DNA from: Gammaproteobacteria bacterium
Lineage (GTDB): Bacteria > Pseudomonadota > Gammaproteobacteria > PS1 > Pseudothioglobaceae
Assembly: GCA_029941485.1 (NCBI GenBank)
Contig: JAPYOZ010000038.1
Coordinates: 1-8,224 of the forward strand
Direction of reading: 5' to 3'
DNA: 8,224 bases
Part shown: positions 1-6,806 of the stretch, one piece after another
Layout of the letters: every line of letters begins with the position of its first letter
Position numbering within the stretch: the first letter of the stretch is position 1
Program-made: the position numbers and the translations under genes
The notes under the pieces: generated by a model
The model's database searches: none
Told to the model about the DNA's origin: nothing
The model's input: the letters and a program-made list of their open reading frames with translations, nothing else

Positions 1-338
1 GCAATTTTTAAGGTATTTTGCTCTAGTTTTTTTTCATCACTGGCCGCAACCATTAGCTTGCATTTAGCAATGCCCAAGTCTAGCAATTCAAACAAACCAT
101 TAGCACCGTGTTCGAGTAATACGTCTTTGCCAGCAATGCCCATATCAGCAGCACCATGCTGTACAAAAACAGGCACATCAGTTGCGCGGATAACAATCAC
201 TTTGACGTTGTCAAGATTGGTATCGAGAATGAGCTTTCTAGAATTAAGCTCTTCATCGGCAATTTCTAATCCAGCTTTTTTTAATAAAGGCAAGGTCTGT
301 TCAAGAATTCTGCCTTTAGAGAGTGCAATGGTTAACAT
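1..338 (-). CDS. hisG: ATP phosphoribosyltransferase HisG, N-terminal part (cut by window edge)
   Basis: HisG condenses ATP with PRPP to give phosphoribosyl-ATP, the first and feedback-controlled step of histidine synthesis, in the cytoplasm. The first 112 codons are present, from an ATG at 338 down to the left edge. The N-terminus MLTIALSKGRI is the family hallmark, and residues 51-72 (RATDVP...HGAADMGIAGKD) and 87-98 (DLGIAKCKLMVA) match the first lobe of the periplasmic-binding-protein-like catalytic fold. The opening resembles the short-form enzymes, for example that of Pseudomonas, which need the regulatory partner HisZ. The C-terminus lies outside, so short versus long form is an inference. 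It starts 14 bp after the murA stop on the same strand, so the two are probably cotranscribed; murA-hisG is a known gammaproteobacterial gene order. No strong Shine-Dalgarno is seen in the gap. Confidence 0.95.
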   Translation of the reverse strand, partial: MLTIALSKGRILEQTLPLLKKAGLEIADEELNSRKLILDTNLDNVKVIVIRATDVPVFVQHGAADMGIAGKDVLLEHGANGLFELLDLGIAKCKLMVAASDEKKLEQNTLKI

Positions 339-352
339 GGTTCTAGTATTTT

Positions 353-1612
353 TTAATCTTGCACTCTTTCAATCTGAGCGCCTAATGATTTTAATTTTTC
401 CTCAATGGTTTCATAGCCACGATCAAGGTGATAAACACGCTCGATGATGGTGGTGTTTTTGGCGGCTAATCCTGCCAATACCAGCGATGCCGAAGCTCGA
501 AGGTCAGTTGCCATAAGGTGCGCGCCCGTGATGGATTTTACCCCTTTACAAACTACAGTGTTGCCTTCTAAAGTAAGATCAGCGCCCATGCGTGATAACT
601 CTGGAATGTGCATAAATCGATTTTCAAAAATGGTTTCGGTGATGGTGCTGTGGCCATCAGCAATAGAATTAAGAGCGGTAAACTGCGCCTGCATGTCCGT
701 TGGAAAGTTAGGGTAAGTACCGGTTTTTATGTTAACGGCTTTTGGTCGTTTACCTTTCATGTCCAGTGTAATGGTGTCTTTTTCGGTTTTAATATCAGCA
801 CCAGTTTCAATGAGTTTTCCAAGAATAGAGCGCATGGATTGAGGACGAATGTTAGTGACTGTAATTGAGCCACCTGTAATTGCAGCAGCGATTAAATAAG
901 TACCTGCTTCAATGCGATCTGGGCACACTGAGTAAGTAATACCGTTTAGATTTTTTACACCTTCGATGGTAACTGTTGAAGTGCCAATGCCAGATATTTT
1001 TGCCCCCATTTTATTCAAGCAAGTACACAAGTCGGATATTTCCGGTTCTTGAGCGGCGTTGTTAATAGTCGTAGTGCCTTGCGCTAAAGTGGCTGCCATA
1101 ATGATGTTTTCAGTGGCTGTTACTGTGACTTGGTTAAAACATATTTCTGTGCCAATGAGTGCTTTAGCTTTCGCATAAATGTAGCCATTTTTAACTTCTA
1201 TGGTGGCGCCAAGTTCTTCTAATGCCTTGAGGTGTAAATTAACAGGGCGTGTTCCAATGGCACAACCACCTGGGAGTGAAACTTTCGCCTCGCCGTATTT
1301 GGCAAGCATTGGCCCTAACACTAAGATTGAAGCACGCATGGTTTTAACCAGAGCATAATCCGCTACTAGGTTGGTCAGTTTTGATGAATCAATGAATAAA
1401 GAGTTGTCCGATTCTAGGATGAATTCACCACCCATGTCCATTAACAACCTTAGTGTGGTGGAAATATCACTGAGATGAGGTGTGTTAGTAAGTGTTATGG
1501 GTTCATCAGCTAAGATGGAGGCGAATAAAATGGGTAGTGATGAATTTTTAGAGCCTGATGTTTTAATGGTTCCGTGTAAAGCATTCCCCCCTTGAATGAT
1601 CAGTTTGTACAC
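353..1612 (-). CDS. murA: UDP-N-acetylglucosamine 1-carboxyvinyltransferase MurA
   Basis: MurA transfers enolpyruvate from PEP to UDP-GlcNAc, the first committed step of peptidoglycan precursor synthesis, in the cytoplasm. The 419-aa product has the usual full length. Visible active-site features are K22-N23 (SGSKNSSLP), R93 (TMRASIL), the catalytic-loop Cys at 117 in LPGGCAIGTRP with R122 close by, the FPTDMQAQF segment holding the catalytic Asp, and the C-terminal DLRASASLVLAG and YHLDRGYE segments. The Cys corresponds to E. coli Cys115, so the protein should be of the fosfomycin-sensitive Cys type (inference from the family). The start codon is GTG at 1612-1610, and its first G is the last base of the mlaC TAG stop (TAGTG). 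This makes translational coupling to mlaC likely. No strong Shine-Dalgarno precedes it. hisG follows 14 bp after the stop. Confidence 0.98.
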   Translation of the reverse strand: MYKLIIQGGNALHGTIKTSGSKNSSLPILFASILADEPITLTNTPHLSDISTTLRLLMDMGGEFILESDNSLFIDSSKLTNLVADYALVKTMRASILVLGPMLAKYGEAKVSLPGGCAIGTRPVNLHLKALEELGATIEVKNGYIYAKAKALIGTEICFNQVTVTATENIIMAATLAQGTTTINNAAQEPEISDLCTCLNKMGAKISGIGTSTVTIEGVKNLNGITYSVCPDRIEAGTYLIAAAITGGSITVTNIRPQSMRSILGKLIETGADIKTEKDTITLDMKGKRPKAVNIKTGTYPNFPTDMQAQFTALNSIADGHSTITETIFENRFMHIPELSRMGADLTLEGNTVVCKGVKSITGAHLMATDLRASASLVLAGLAAKNTTIIERVYHLDRGYETIEEKLKSLGAQIERVQD

Positions 1613-2265
1613 TACTTAATCTTTTTAATGGTTTTAGCAATCAAGCTGTTAATGCCTTTGCGTTTAATGTGTGAGTCAAATTGTGCTCGATAGTTTTTCA
1701 TCAAACTAACTCCTGAGAAGACAACGTCATAAACACGCCACTGGTTAGATCTGATCATTTTTAAAGAGATGATAAGGGGTTTAGGGTCATCATTAATAGT
1801 AATCATGAGTTTAACAATGGCTTTATTGTTTTTGCGTTTTACATTTGGATCAACGGAGATGCTAACGCTATCTAATTCTTCATACGATCCTAAAATACCT
1901 GCATAATCTTTAATAAGGGACTGAGTAATGTATTTTTGAAAGATTTGTTTTTGTTTTATATTTAATTTGTGCCAGTGCTTTTTAAGTGCCAATTCAGTTG
2001 AAACATCCATAGCAATGTTAGGCAGTAGTTTGATTTTAATCAGAGTTTTGATATTTTCATTCGTGGCTTCATTTTGCTTTCTAAGCTCTTTTAGGGATGA
2101 CAATGCATTGACCATTATATTAAGTGCTGCCGTGTTAGGCGGATCAATAATATCAGCCACCTGATCATTTATTATTTTTACTGGATTAAGTGTGCTCGAC
2201 ATAGCATTTGTTGCAAAAGCAACGCTCATGTGGAAAATAGCCAATATAATTGCAAGTCTCTTCAT
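1612..2265 (-). CDS. mlaC: Periplasmic phospholipid-binding protein MlaC (Ttg2D family)
   Basis: MlaC is the soluble periplasmic carrier that moves phospholipid between the outer-membrane MlaA complex and the inner-membrane MlaFEDB transporter. The 217-aa product starts with an apparent Sec signal peptide (MKR, then a hydrophobic core to about residue 18; cleavage plausible after AFA18 or TNA21). Family hallmarks are residues 92-126 (LALKKHWHKL...FQKYITQSLIKDYAGIL), the SISVDP strand at 135-140, and the C-terminal WRVYDVVFSGVSL (176-188) with NYRAQF and the RKGINSLI helix. It is coupled to murA by a one-base stop/start overlap. In E. coli and Pseudomonas mlaC sits inside mlaFEDCB. Here the upstream neighbour is divergent uvrC, and mlaB and ibaG are missing downstream, so the partners must be elsewhere or absent. 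Family assignment is firm; a working Mla pathway in this cell is inferred. Confidence 0.9.
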   Translation of the reverse strand: MKRLAIILAIFHMSVAFATNAMSSTLNPVKIINDQVADIIDPPNTAALNIMVNALSSLKELRKQNEATNENIKTLIKIKLLPNIAMDVSTELALKKHWHKLNIKQKQIFQKYITQSLIKDYAGILGSYEELDSVSISVDPNVKRKNNKAIVKLMITINDDPKPLIISLKMIRSNQWRVYDVVFSGVSLMKNYRAQFDSHIKRKGINSLIAKTIKKIK

Positions 2266-2272
2266 TATTATT

Positions 2273-2281
2273 CTTATATCA
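2273..2281 (-). promoter_or_regulatory. Possible extended -10 promoter for mlaC-murA-hisG, perhaps leaderless
   Basis: On the minus strand these bases read TGATATAAG, an extended -10 (TGn plus TATAAG, five of six matches to TATAAT). I see no good -35. The hexamer ends 7 nt before the mlaC ATG at 2265, so transcription would start at or next to the start codon and give a leaderless or nearly leaderless message. It lies in the 48-bp gap between mlaC and the divergent uvrC. AT-rich sequence yields such matches by chance, so this is weak. Confidence 0.3.
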
Positions 2282-2313
2282 AAAGAAAACTCTTATTTTA
2301 CCTTTTTATACAA

Positions 2314-4098
2314 ATGTCGGTTAAAGATAAACTTAGAAATTTAAGCCATTACTCAGGTGTTTATAAAATGCTTGATAAAAGTTCTCAAGTCATTTATATC
2401 GGCAAAGCGAAAAATCTTAAAAAAAGAGTATCAAGTTATTTTAGCAAACAACACATTGATGGCAAAACTAGGGCTTTAGTCGCTAATATTAAAGATTTTG
2501 AGGTGATTGTTACTGACACTGAAACACAAGCTTTGCTGTTGGAAAATGAACTGATTAAACAATACACGCCTAGATATAACATTTTGCTGAAAGACGCAAA
2601 AAGTTATCCTTATATCTATATTACCAATGACAAACACCCTAGAGTTGGATTCTATCGTGGCCGTAAAAATGAGGATTATCGATTTTTTGGCCCTTATCCA
2701 TCTGCCCATGTGGTGCGTGACTCTTTGGCTTTGTTGAAAAAAATTTTTAAAGTTCGTCAGTGCACAAACAGTGTTTATCGCTCTCGGTCTCGCCCTTGTT
2801 TAGAGTATCAAATTAGTCTTTGTAGTGCACCTTGTGTTGGGAAAATTAAAGATGAAAATTACGCTCAAGACGTGGCGATGATGGCATTATTTTTAAGTGG
2901 TAACGATAAAGAAACACTGGACCAAGTTTCAGAAAAAATGCAGCAAGCATCAAAGGATTTGGACTTTGAACTGGCTGTTCATTATCGAGATCAGTTAATT
3001 GGATTGCGCACTATCCAAGAACAGCATGCATCCCAAAGTATGGGTGATATGGATGTGGTTAGCGTTGTTGAGCAAGATGGGACTTATGCGATTGAAGTAT
3101 TGTTTGTACGTTCAGGAAAACAAATTGGGCAAGAATGTGTTTTTCCAAAACATGCAAAAGGAAAATCAATCAAAGTGGTTCTGTCGGCATTCTTACCGTT
3201 GTATTACTTAGGTAAAGACACACCAAAGCAATTGTTGATTAGTGAAAAATTAGAAGAGAAAAAACTCATTGCTTCGGCTTTATCGACTCAAATTATTGAT
3301 ACACCGCAAAAAGATAAACGTCATTTTTTAAAGATTGCCACCCTAACGGCTAAAGAAAATCTTAAACAATATTTGATTTCAAAATTTACCAAACGCTCAC
3401 AGTTATTGCAATTACAAAAAACTCTTAACCTTAAAAAATTGCCAAATTACATGGAATGTTTTGACATTAGCCATACCATGGGTGAAGCAACCACCGCTTC
3501 TTGCGTGGTGTTTGAAAAAGGTTTGCCAAAAGTTAGTAAATATCGTCAATTTAACATTAAAGACATTATTCCTGGCGATGATTACGCGGCGATGAATCAA
3601 GCAGTGTTTAGGCGTTATTCACGACTTTTAAAAGGTAACAAGCCTTTGCCTGATGTGGTATTTATTGATGGTGGTTTGGGGCAGTTAAATCAAGCGATAA
3701 TGGTAATGAATTCGATCGGTATTGAATCTATTCAGTTGGTAGGTGTAGCCAAGGGGAAAGGTAGAAAAGCAGGACTTGAAACTTTGATTATAGTCAAGGA
3801 CGGCAAAACCCAGAAAATCAACTTACCACCACACGATCAAGCACTGATGCTAGTGAATCGTATTCGTGATGAATCACACAGATTTGCAATTAAAAATCAT
3901 CGTAAGAAACGCGCTAAAAAACGCCAAACTTCTCCACTTGAAAACATTAAAGGTGTGGGTAAATTGCGTAGAACGGCGCTCTTAAATTATTTTGGTGGGT
4001 TGCAAGAAATTCAAAAAGCCAGTAGTGATGAGATTATAAAAGTAGATGGAATCTCTAAGGCGTTAGCAGATAAAATAGTAGAAAAATTAAGGCGGTGA
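2314..4098 (+). CDS. uvrC: Excinuclease ABC subunit C (UvrC)
   Basis: UvrC makes both incisions around a DNA lesion in UvrABC nucleotide excision repair. The 594-aa product matches family length (E. coli 610). Domains in order: GIY-YIG nuclease (GVY 15-17, YIG 28-30, R38, E77) for the 3' cut; a four-Cys cluster at C150, C162, C170, C174; a UVR helix pair around 214-233 (KDLDFELAVHYRDQL) that binds UvrB; the RNase H-like nuclease for the 5' cut with D384 (CFDISH), D423 (GDDYAAM), D452 (IDGG) and H522 (RDESHRF); and tandem helix-hairpin-helix motifs from about 543 (NIKGVGK...VDGISK). The ATG at 2314 is chosen because MSVKDKL leads straight into the family start. A longer frame from 2230 would overlap mlaC and add a non-conserved 28-residue tail. 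No clear Shine-Dalgarno precedes the ATG. The stop overlaps an unusual small ORF signal. Confidence 0.97.
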   Translation: MSVKDKLRNLSHYSGVYKMLDKSSQVIYIGKAKNLKKRVSSYFSKQHIDGKTRALVANIKDFEVIVTDTETQALLLENELIKQYTPRYNILLKDAKSYPYIYITNDKHPRVGFYRGRKNEDYRFFGPYPSAHVVRDSLALLKKIFKVRQCTNSVYRSRSRPCLEYQISLCSAPCVGKIKDENYAQDVAMMALFLSGNDKETLDQVSEKMQQASKDLDFELAVHYRDQLIGLRTIQEQHASQSMGDMDVVSVVEQDGTYAIEVLFVRSGKQIGQECVFPKHAKGKSIKVVLSAFLPLYYLGKDTPKQLLISEKLEEKKLIASALSTQIIDTPQKDKRHFLKIATLTAKENLKQYLISKFTKRSQLLQLQKTLNLKKLPNYMECFDISHTMGEATTASCVVFEKGLPKVSKYRQFNIKDIIPGDDYAAMNQAVFRRYSRLLKGNKPLPDVVFIDGGLGQLNQAIMVMNSIGIESIQLVGVAKGKGRKAGLETLIIVKDGKTQKINLPPHDQALMLVNRIRDESHRFAIKNHRKKRAKKRQTSPLENIKGVGKLRRTALLNYFGGLQEIQKASSDEIIKVDGISKALADKIVEKLRR

Positions 4099-4099
4099 T
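4088..4099 (+). promoter_or_regulatory. Near-perfect Shine-Dalgarno across the uvrC stop
   Basis: TAAGGCGGTGAT differs at one base (C4093 for A) from TAAGGAGGTGAT, the full complement of the bacterial 16S rRNA 3' tail. It is made by the last UvrC codons (Leu-Arg-Arg, with AGG and CGG, unusual in such AT-rich DNA) plus the stop. Its AGGCGG core ends 6 nt before the ATT at 4102, the ideal spacing. Other genes in the window have weak or no such site. It could still be a by-product of the Arg codons. Confidence 0.45.
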
Positions 4100-4101
4100 T
4101 T

Positions 4102-4275
4102 ATTTTTAAATTCTTTTTATTTATTTTTGTAATTGCATACATAGTATGGTTTTTAAACAATCGTATTTTAGGTAAGCACCTTGCTTTAGCGAAAGTGATT
4201 GCTTTTACTTTGGTGGCTTCTAGTTTGGTGGGTTTGGTTTTATGGACCTTATCCTATCTAGTGGAACAGGTTTAG
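4102..4275 (+). CDS. Small two-helix membrane protein, non-canonical start or frameshifted
   Basis: I do not recognise this family. The frame is open from just after the uvrC stop to a TAG at 4273-4275 and encodes about 57 residues. There is a hydrophobic helix at about 2-18 (MFKFFLFIFVIAYIVWFL), a basic loop (NNRILGK...LAK, 19-31) and a second helix at about 32-54 (VIAFTLVASSLVGLV, then LW), ending EQV. The basic loop suggests a hairpin with both ends outside. No ATG, GTG or TTG exists in frame until a GTG at 4195 inside the second half. Two readings fit: an AUU start at 4102 behind a near-perfect Shine-Dalgarno, as in infC; or a GTG start at 4095 (GTGA overlap with uvrC) whose frame stops at 4107-4109 because the T run at 4103-4107 has one T too many. 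Removing one T gives MIYFKFF and the same protein. Its end overlaps the HAD gene tail to tail. Confidence 0.5.
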   Translation: MFKFFLFIFVIAYIVWFLNNRILGKHLALAKVIAFTLVASSLVGLVLWTLSYLVEQV

Positions 4276-4913
4276 TTTTTCCGGGATAAAATCAGGGTGT
4301 TGAGGTGTTGTGTTTTTTTAATCACTTTATCTGATACATTAACCAAAATTGATAAATTGGATGCCTCCCAAACAGGCAGATCACGCATATGGTCCCCCAT
4401 ATAATCAAACTGTTTTTTACCAAAGCGCTCAATCAGTTTTTGCGCTTTGTTGTGCGAAGATAAGTTAAAGTCTGAATTGCTAGCCATTACATCGTCAAAT
4501 AAAGAACTGTTGGTTGGATTGTTTTTTAAAGTTTGAGATTTGTCGGAAAAAAGATCAAAATTTTGTTTATTATTAATAACGGTTTCGTTGTTTTTATGCG
4601 TTTGGAAATGCTTTACCACTTCGAATGCGTAGTCTTTATGCGAAGCAGTTGCTAGAATAATTTCCGAACCTTGTTTTTTGCGCTCAACAATGTAATCAAT
4701 AGTGTCTTGGATATAAGGCAATGTTTGTGCGTCAATACTAAAGCGTTTAACCAGTTGGGCTTTTAAATAACCCTTGCCTTTAGCAAACCAAAAAGGATAT
4801 AGCAGTATCAACCACGGGCTTTTTTTAAGTACCGCCACAGAGGACTTATACAATAAATCGGTATCAATGAGTGTGTGGTCAAGATCAACAATTAAAGGGA
4901 TTTTATCATTCAC
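4272..4913 (-). CDS. HAD-superfamily hydrolase, like the HAD domain of HAD-UbiA fusion proteins
   Basis: The predicted phosphatase has 213 aa and no clear signal peptide. HAD motif I is D10-L-D12-H-T-L (nucleophile and acid/base Asp), motif II T89 in ILATAS, motif III K156 in HNKAQKL, and motif IV G173-D174...D178 in YMGDHMRDLPVWEAS. The order and wording (VDLDHTL, YPFWFAKGKGYLK, TLPY, LATAS, DYMGD, DLPVWEA, LVNVS) resemble the N-terminal HAD domain fused to UbiA-type prenyltransferases in many proteobacteria. Here the prenyltransferase half is absent and the gene stops after the HAD domain. Residues about 103-136 are an Asn/Lys/Ser-rich insertion before LFDDV that I do not expect in the family. 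I prefer the GTG at 4913, which overlaps the uup stop as GTGA with GGAG 9 nt upstream; an ATG at 4928 would add five residues but lacks such a site. The substrate is unknown. Probably cotranscribed with uup. Confidence 0.85.
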   Translation of the reverse strand: MNDKIPLIVDLDHTLIDTDLLYKSSVAVLKKSPWLILLYPFWFAKGKGYLKAQLVKRFSIDAQTLPYIQDTIDYIVERKKQGSEIILATASHKDYAFEVVKHFQTHKNNETVINNKQNFDLFSDKSQTLKNNPTNSSLFDDVMASNSDFNLSSHNKAQKLIERFGKKQFDYMGDHMRDLPVWEASNLSILVNVSDKVIKKTQHLNTLILSRKN

Positions 4914-6760
4914 TCTAATTTGCTCCATTTGTCGTAATAACGCTCAAGATCTGCTTCTAGTCTGGCCAGCCTAATCAGTGCATCTTGAGATTCTGGCTGT
5001 TGGAAAAATTCAGGATCTGCTAATTGTAATTGAATTTCACCAATTTCTATTTCTGTTTTTTCGATTTTATCAGGTAGTTGTTTTAGTTCTTGCTGTTGTT
5101 TGTAACTAAGTTTTTTTTGATTATTAATGGTTTTAACCTGTGTTTTTGGTTTTGCCTTAGTTTTTTCTTTTTTGTTTAAATTTTCTTGTTTTTGAAGTAG
5201 GTAGTCATCGTAGCCACCAGCGTATTGATTAATCACACCATCACCGTCCATTACTATCGTTGAACCAACAACGTTGTTTAAGAAGGTTCTGTCGTGCGAA
5301 ATAAGAATAAGTGTTCCTGTATAGTCCACTAACATTTCTTCTAGTAGCTCTAAAGTTTCTACATCAAGGTCATTGGTTGGTTCGTCAAGCACTAATAGGT
5401 TGGCAGGTTGTGAAAGAATTTTGGCCAACATTAAGCGATTTTTCTCACCACCAGAAAACATTCTAATCGGTGCCATTGCTTGTTTTCCAGTGAATAAAAA
5501 TTGACGCAAGTAACCAATAATATGCTTACTTTTCCCACCAATATCAATACGCTCACGCCCGCCAGAGACAAAATCCATGGCTTTCATATTAGGATTAAGG
5601 TTTTCACGCATCTGATCAAAGTAGGCGAGCTTGATTGTTTTAGAGCGTCGAATAGAGCCGCTATTGGGTTGAATCTCGTCCAATAGTAACTTAATAAAGG
5701 TGGATTTACCAGCGCCATTAGAACCAATAATGCCGATTTTTTCACCTTTTAATACCAGCATTGAGAAGTCTTTAATCAGTTGTATATTGGCGATTTGATA
5801 GCTAATTTTTTTAATTTCAAATACCAATTTAGAGACCCGCCTTTCTTCTTCTACAGAATGAATTTTGACGCTACCTTGTTTCTTTCGACGATTAATGAAT
5901 GATTCACGCATTGTTTGCAACGCACGAACCCTGCCTTCGTTACGCGTACGCCTAGCCTTAATTCCTTGACGAATCCAAACTTCTTCTTGCGCGAGTTTTT
6001 TATCAAATCGCGCATTGGCCATCTCTTCGGCATGGAGTTTGTCAGTTTTACGTTTGACGTAGTCTTTGTATCCACAATCAAAAACTGACAGTTTGCCACG
6101 ATCCAGATCAAAAACTTTATTGACAATGCCTGCAACAAATGAGCGGTCGTGGCTAATTAACACCAACGTTCCATGGAAATCTTTAAGCATTTTCTCAAGA
6201 TCAAGAATAGCGGTAATATCCATATGGTTGGTTGGCTCATCAAGTAGCAATACATCGGGTTCTTGAATGAGTGCACGTGCGAGCATTACGCGTCTACGCC
6301 AACCACCCGATAGTGTTGATAAGATCGATTCAGGAGTTAGAGTAAAACGATTTAGAATCGCTTGTATTTTGTGTAAATATTGCCAACCATCAAGTTGGTC
6401 GATTTTTGCTTGTAAGTCGCTAGCCTCACTTAATTTATCATGATTAATTAAGTGTTGGTATTTGGTGAGAATTAATCCAATCTCTCCCAAGCCTTCGGCC
6501 ACAATATCAAATAGATTTTTGTCGTTGTCTTGTGGCGGTGTTTGCTCTAAATAGCTAATCTTGGTGTTATTTTTAATTTTTAATTTACCATCGTCTGCAG
6601 TAATAGTGCCAGCCAAAATGCGCATAAAGGTAGATTTCCCTTCGCCATTACGACCAATCAGTGCAACCTTATCACCTTTGTGAATGGTTGAACTAATACC
6701 ATCAAGAATAGGTTTATCTGAAAAACTAAGAGAAATATTATCTAGTGTGATCAGTGGCAT
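4910..6760 (-). CDS. uup: ABC-F ATPase Uup
   Basis: Uup is a cytoplasmic ABC-F protein with two ATPase domains and no membrane part. The family acts on ribosomes and has been linked to ribosome biogenesis and to suppressing transposon excision. The 616-aa product has ABC1 with Walker A GRNGEGKST (36-44), signature LSGGW (150-154) and Walker B LLLDEPTNHMD (171-181). A charged linker follows (about 235-310) containing FDKKLAQEEVWIRQGIKARR, nearly identical to E. coli Uup as I recall it. ABC2 has Walker A GSNGAGKST (346-354), signature FSGGEKNR (435-442) and Walker B LLVLDEPTNDLD (455-466). A Lys-rich tether (about 526-550) leads to a C-terminal coiled coil (about 551-616) with ADPEFF, the domain that separates Uup from EttA and YbiT. 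The ATG at 6760 gives the family start MPLITLDNISLSFSD. It is divergent from ccmH, and its stop overlaps the HAD gene. Confidence 0.95.
   Translation of the reverse strand: MPLITLDNISLSFSDKPILDGISSTIHKGDKVALIGRNGEGKSTFMRILAGTITADDGKLKIKNNTKISYLEQTPPQDNDKNLFDIVAEGLGEIGLILTKYQHLINHDKLSEASDLQAKIDQLDGWQYLHKIQAILNRFTLTPESILSTLSGGWRRRVMLARALIQEPDVLLLDEPTNHMDITAILDLEKMLKDFHGTLVLISHDRSFVAGIVNKVFDLDRGKLSVFDCGYKDYVKRKTDKLHAEEMANARFDKKLAQEEVWIRQGIKARRTRNEGRVRALQTMRESFINRRKKQGSVKIHSVEEERRVSKLVFEIKKISYQIANIQLIKDFSMLVLKGEKIGIIGSNGAGKSTFIKLLLDEIQPNSGSIRRSKTIKLAYFDQMRENLNPNMKAMDFVSGGRERIDIGGKSKHIIGYLRQFLFTGKQAMAPIRMFSGGEKNRLMLAKILSQPANLLVLDEPTNDLDVETLELLEEMLVDYTGTLILISHDRTFLNNVVGSTIVMDGDGVINQYAGGYDDYLLQKQENLNKKEKTKAKPKTQVKTINNQKKLSYKQQQELKQLPDKIEKTEIEIGEIQLQLADPEFFQQPESQDALIRLARLEADLERYYDKWSKLE
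4923..4926 (-). promoter_or_regulatory. Shine-Dalgarno GGAG deciding the HAD gene start
   Basis: GGAG on the minus strand lies inside the last codons of uup, 9 nt upstream of the GTG at 4913. It favours that GTG, which forms a GTGA overlap with the uup stop, over the ATG at 4928, which contains the site and has no comparable one of its own. Confidence 0.5.
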
Positions 6761-6781
6761 ACTGAGGTCTCATGGGTTAAA

Positions 6782-6790
6782 ATCATATCA
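6782..6790 (-). promoter_or_regulatory. Candidate extended -10 promoter for uup
   Basis: The minus strand reads TGATATGAT here, an extended -10 (TGn followed by TATGAT, five of six matches). No convincing -35 is seen, which extended -10 promoters do not need. Transcription would start near 6775, giving a leader of about 15 nt before the uup ATG at 6760. It overlaps the left arm of an inverted repeat. In AT-rich DNA the chance of a false match is appreciable. Confidence 0.35.
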
Positions 6791-6806
6791 ATTCAATATT
6801 TGATAT
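6785..6806. repeat. Inverted repeat in the uup/ccmH divergent region (possible operator)
   Basis: ATATCAA (6785-6791) and TTGATAT (6800-6806) form a perfect 7-bp inverted repeat with an 8-nt spacer. It lies in the 51-bp gap between the divergent uup and ccmH starts, overlapping the candidate uup -10 and ending 5 nt before the ccmH ATG. The arm spacing suits a dimeric regulator, but short AT-rich palindromes also arise by chance. No regulator gene lies nearby. Confidence 0.3.

Noticed and set aside
58..447. Plus-strand open frame of 129 codons at the left edge
   Set aside because: It is antisense to hisG and the murA 3' end, both clearly recognised on the minus strand, and its translation shows no family features.
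2230..2313. Upstream extension of the uvrC frame (28 extra residues)
   Set aside because: It would overlap the mlaC coding start and adds residues with no place in UvrC; MSVKDKL at 2314 enters the conserved domain directly.
4095..4109. GTG start overlapping the uvrC stop as a functional gene as written
   Set aside because: The frame meets TAA after four codons. It is kept only as the frameshift alternative for the small membrane ORF.
4099..4130. T-rich stretch after uvrC as an intrinsic terminator
   Set aside because: No GC-rich hairpin precedes the T runs, and the stretch reads as codons for a hydrophobic helix.
5851..6138. Minus-strand open frame of 95 codons inside uup
   Set aside because: It lies wholly within the conserved linker and first ATPase domain of Uup in another frame, with no recognisable protein features.
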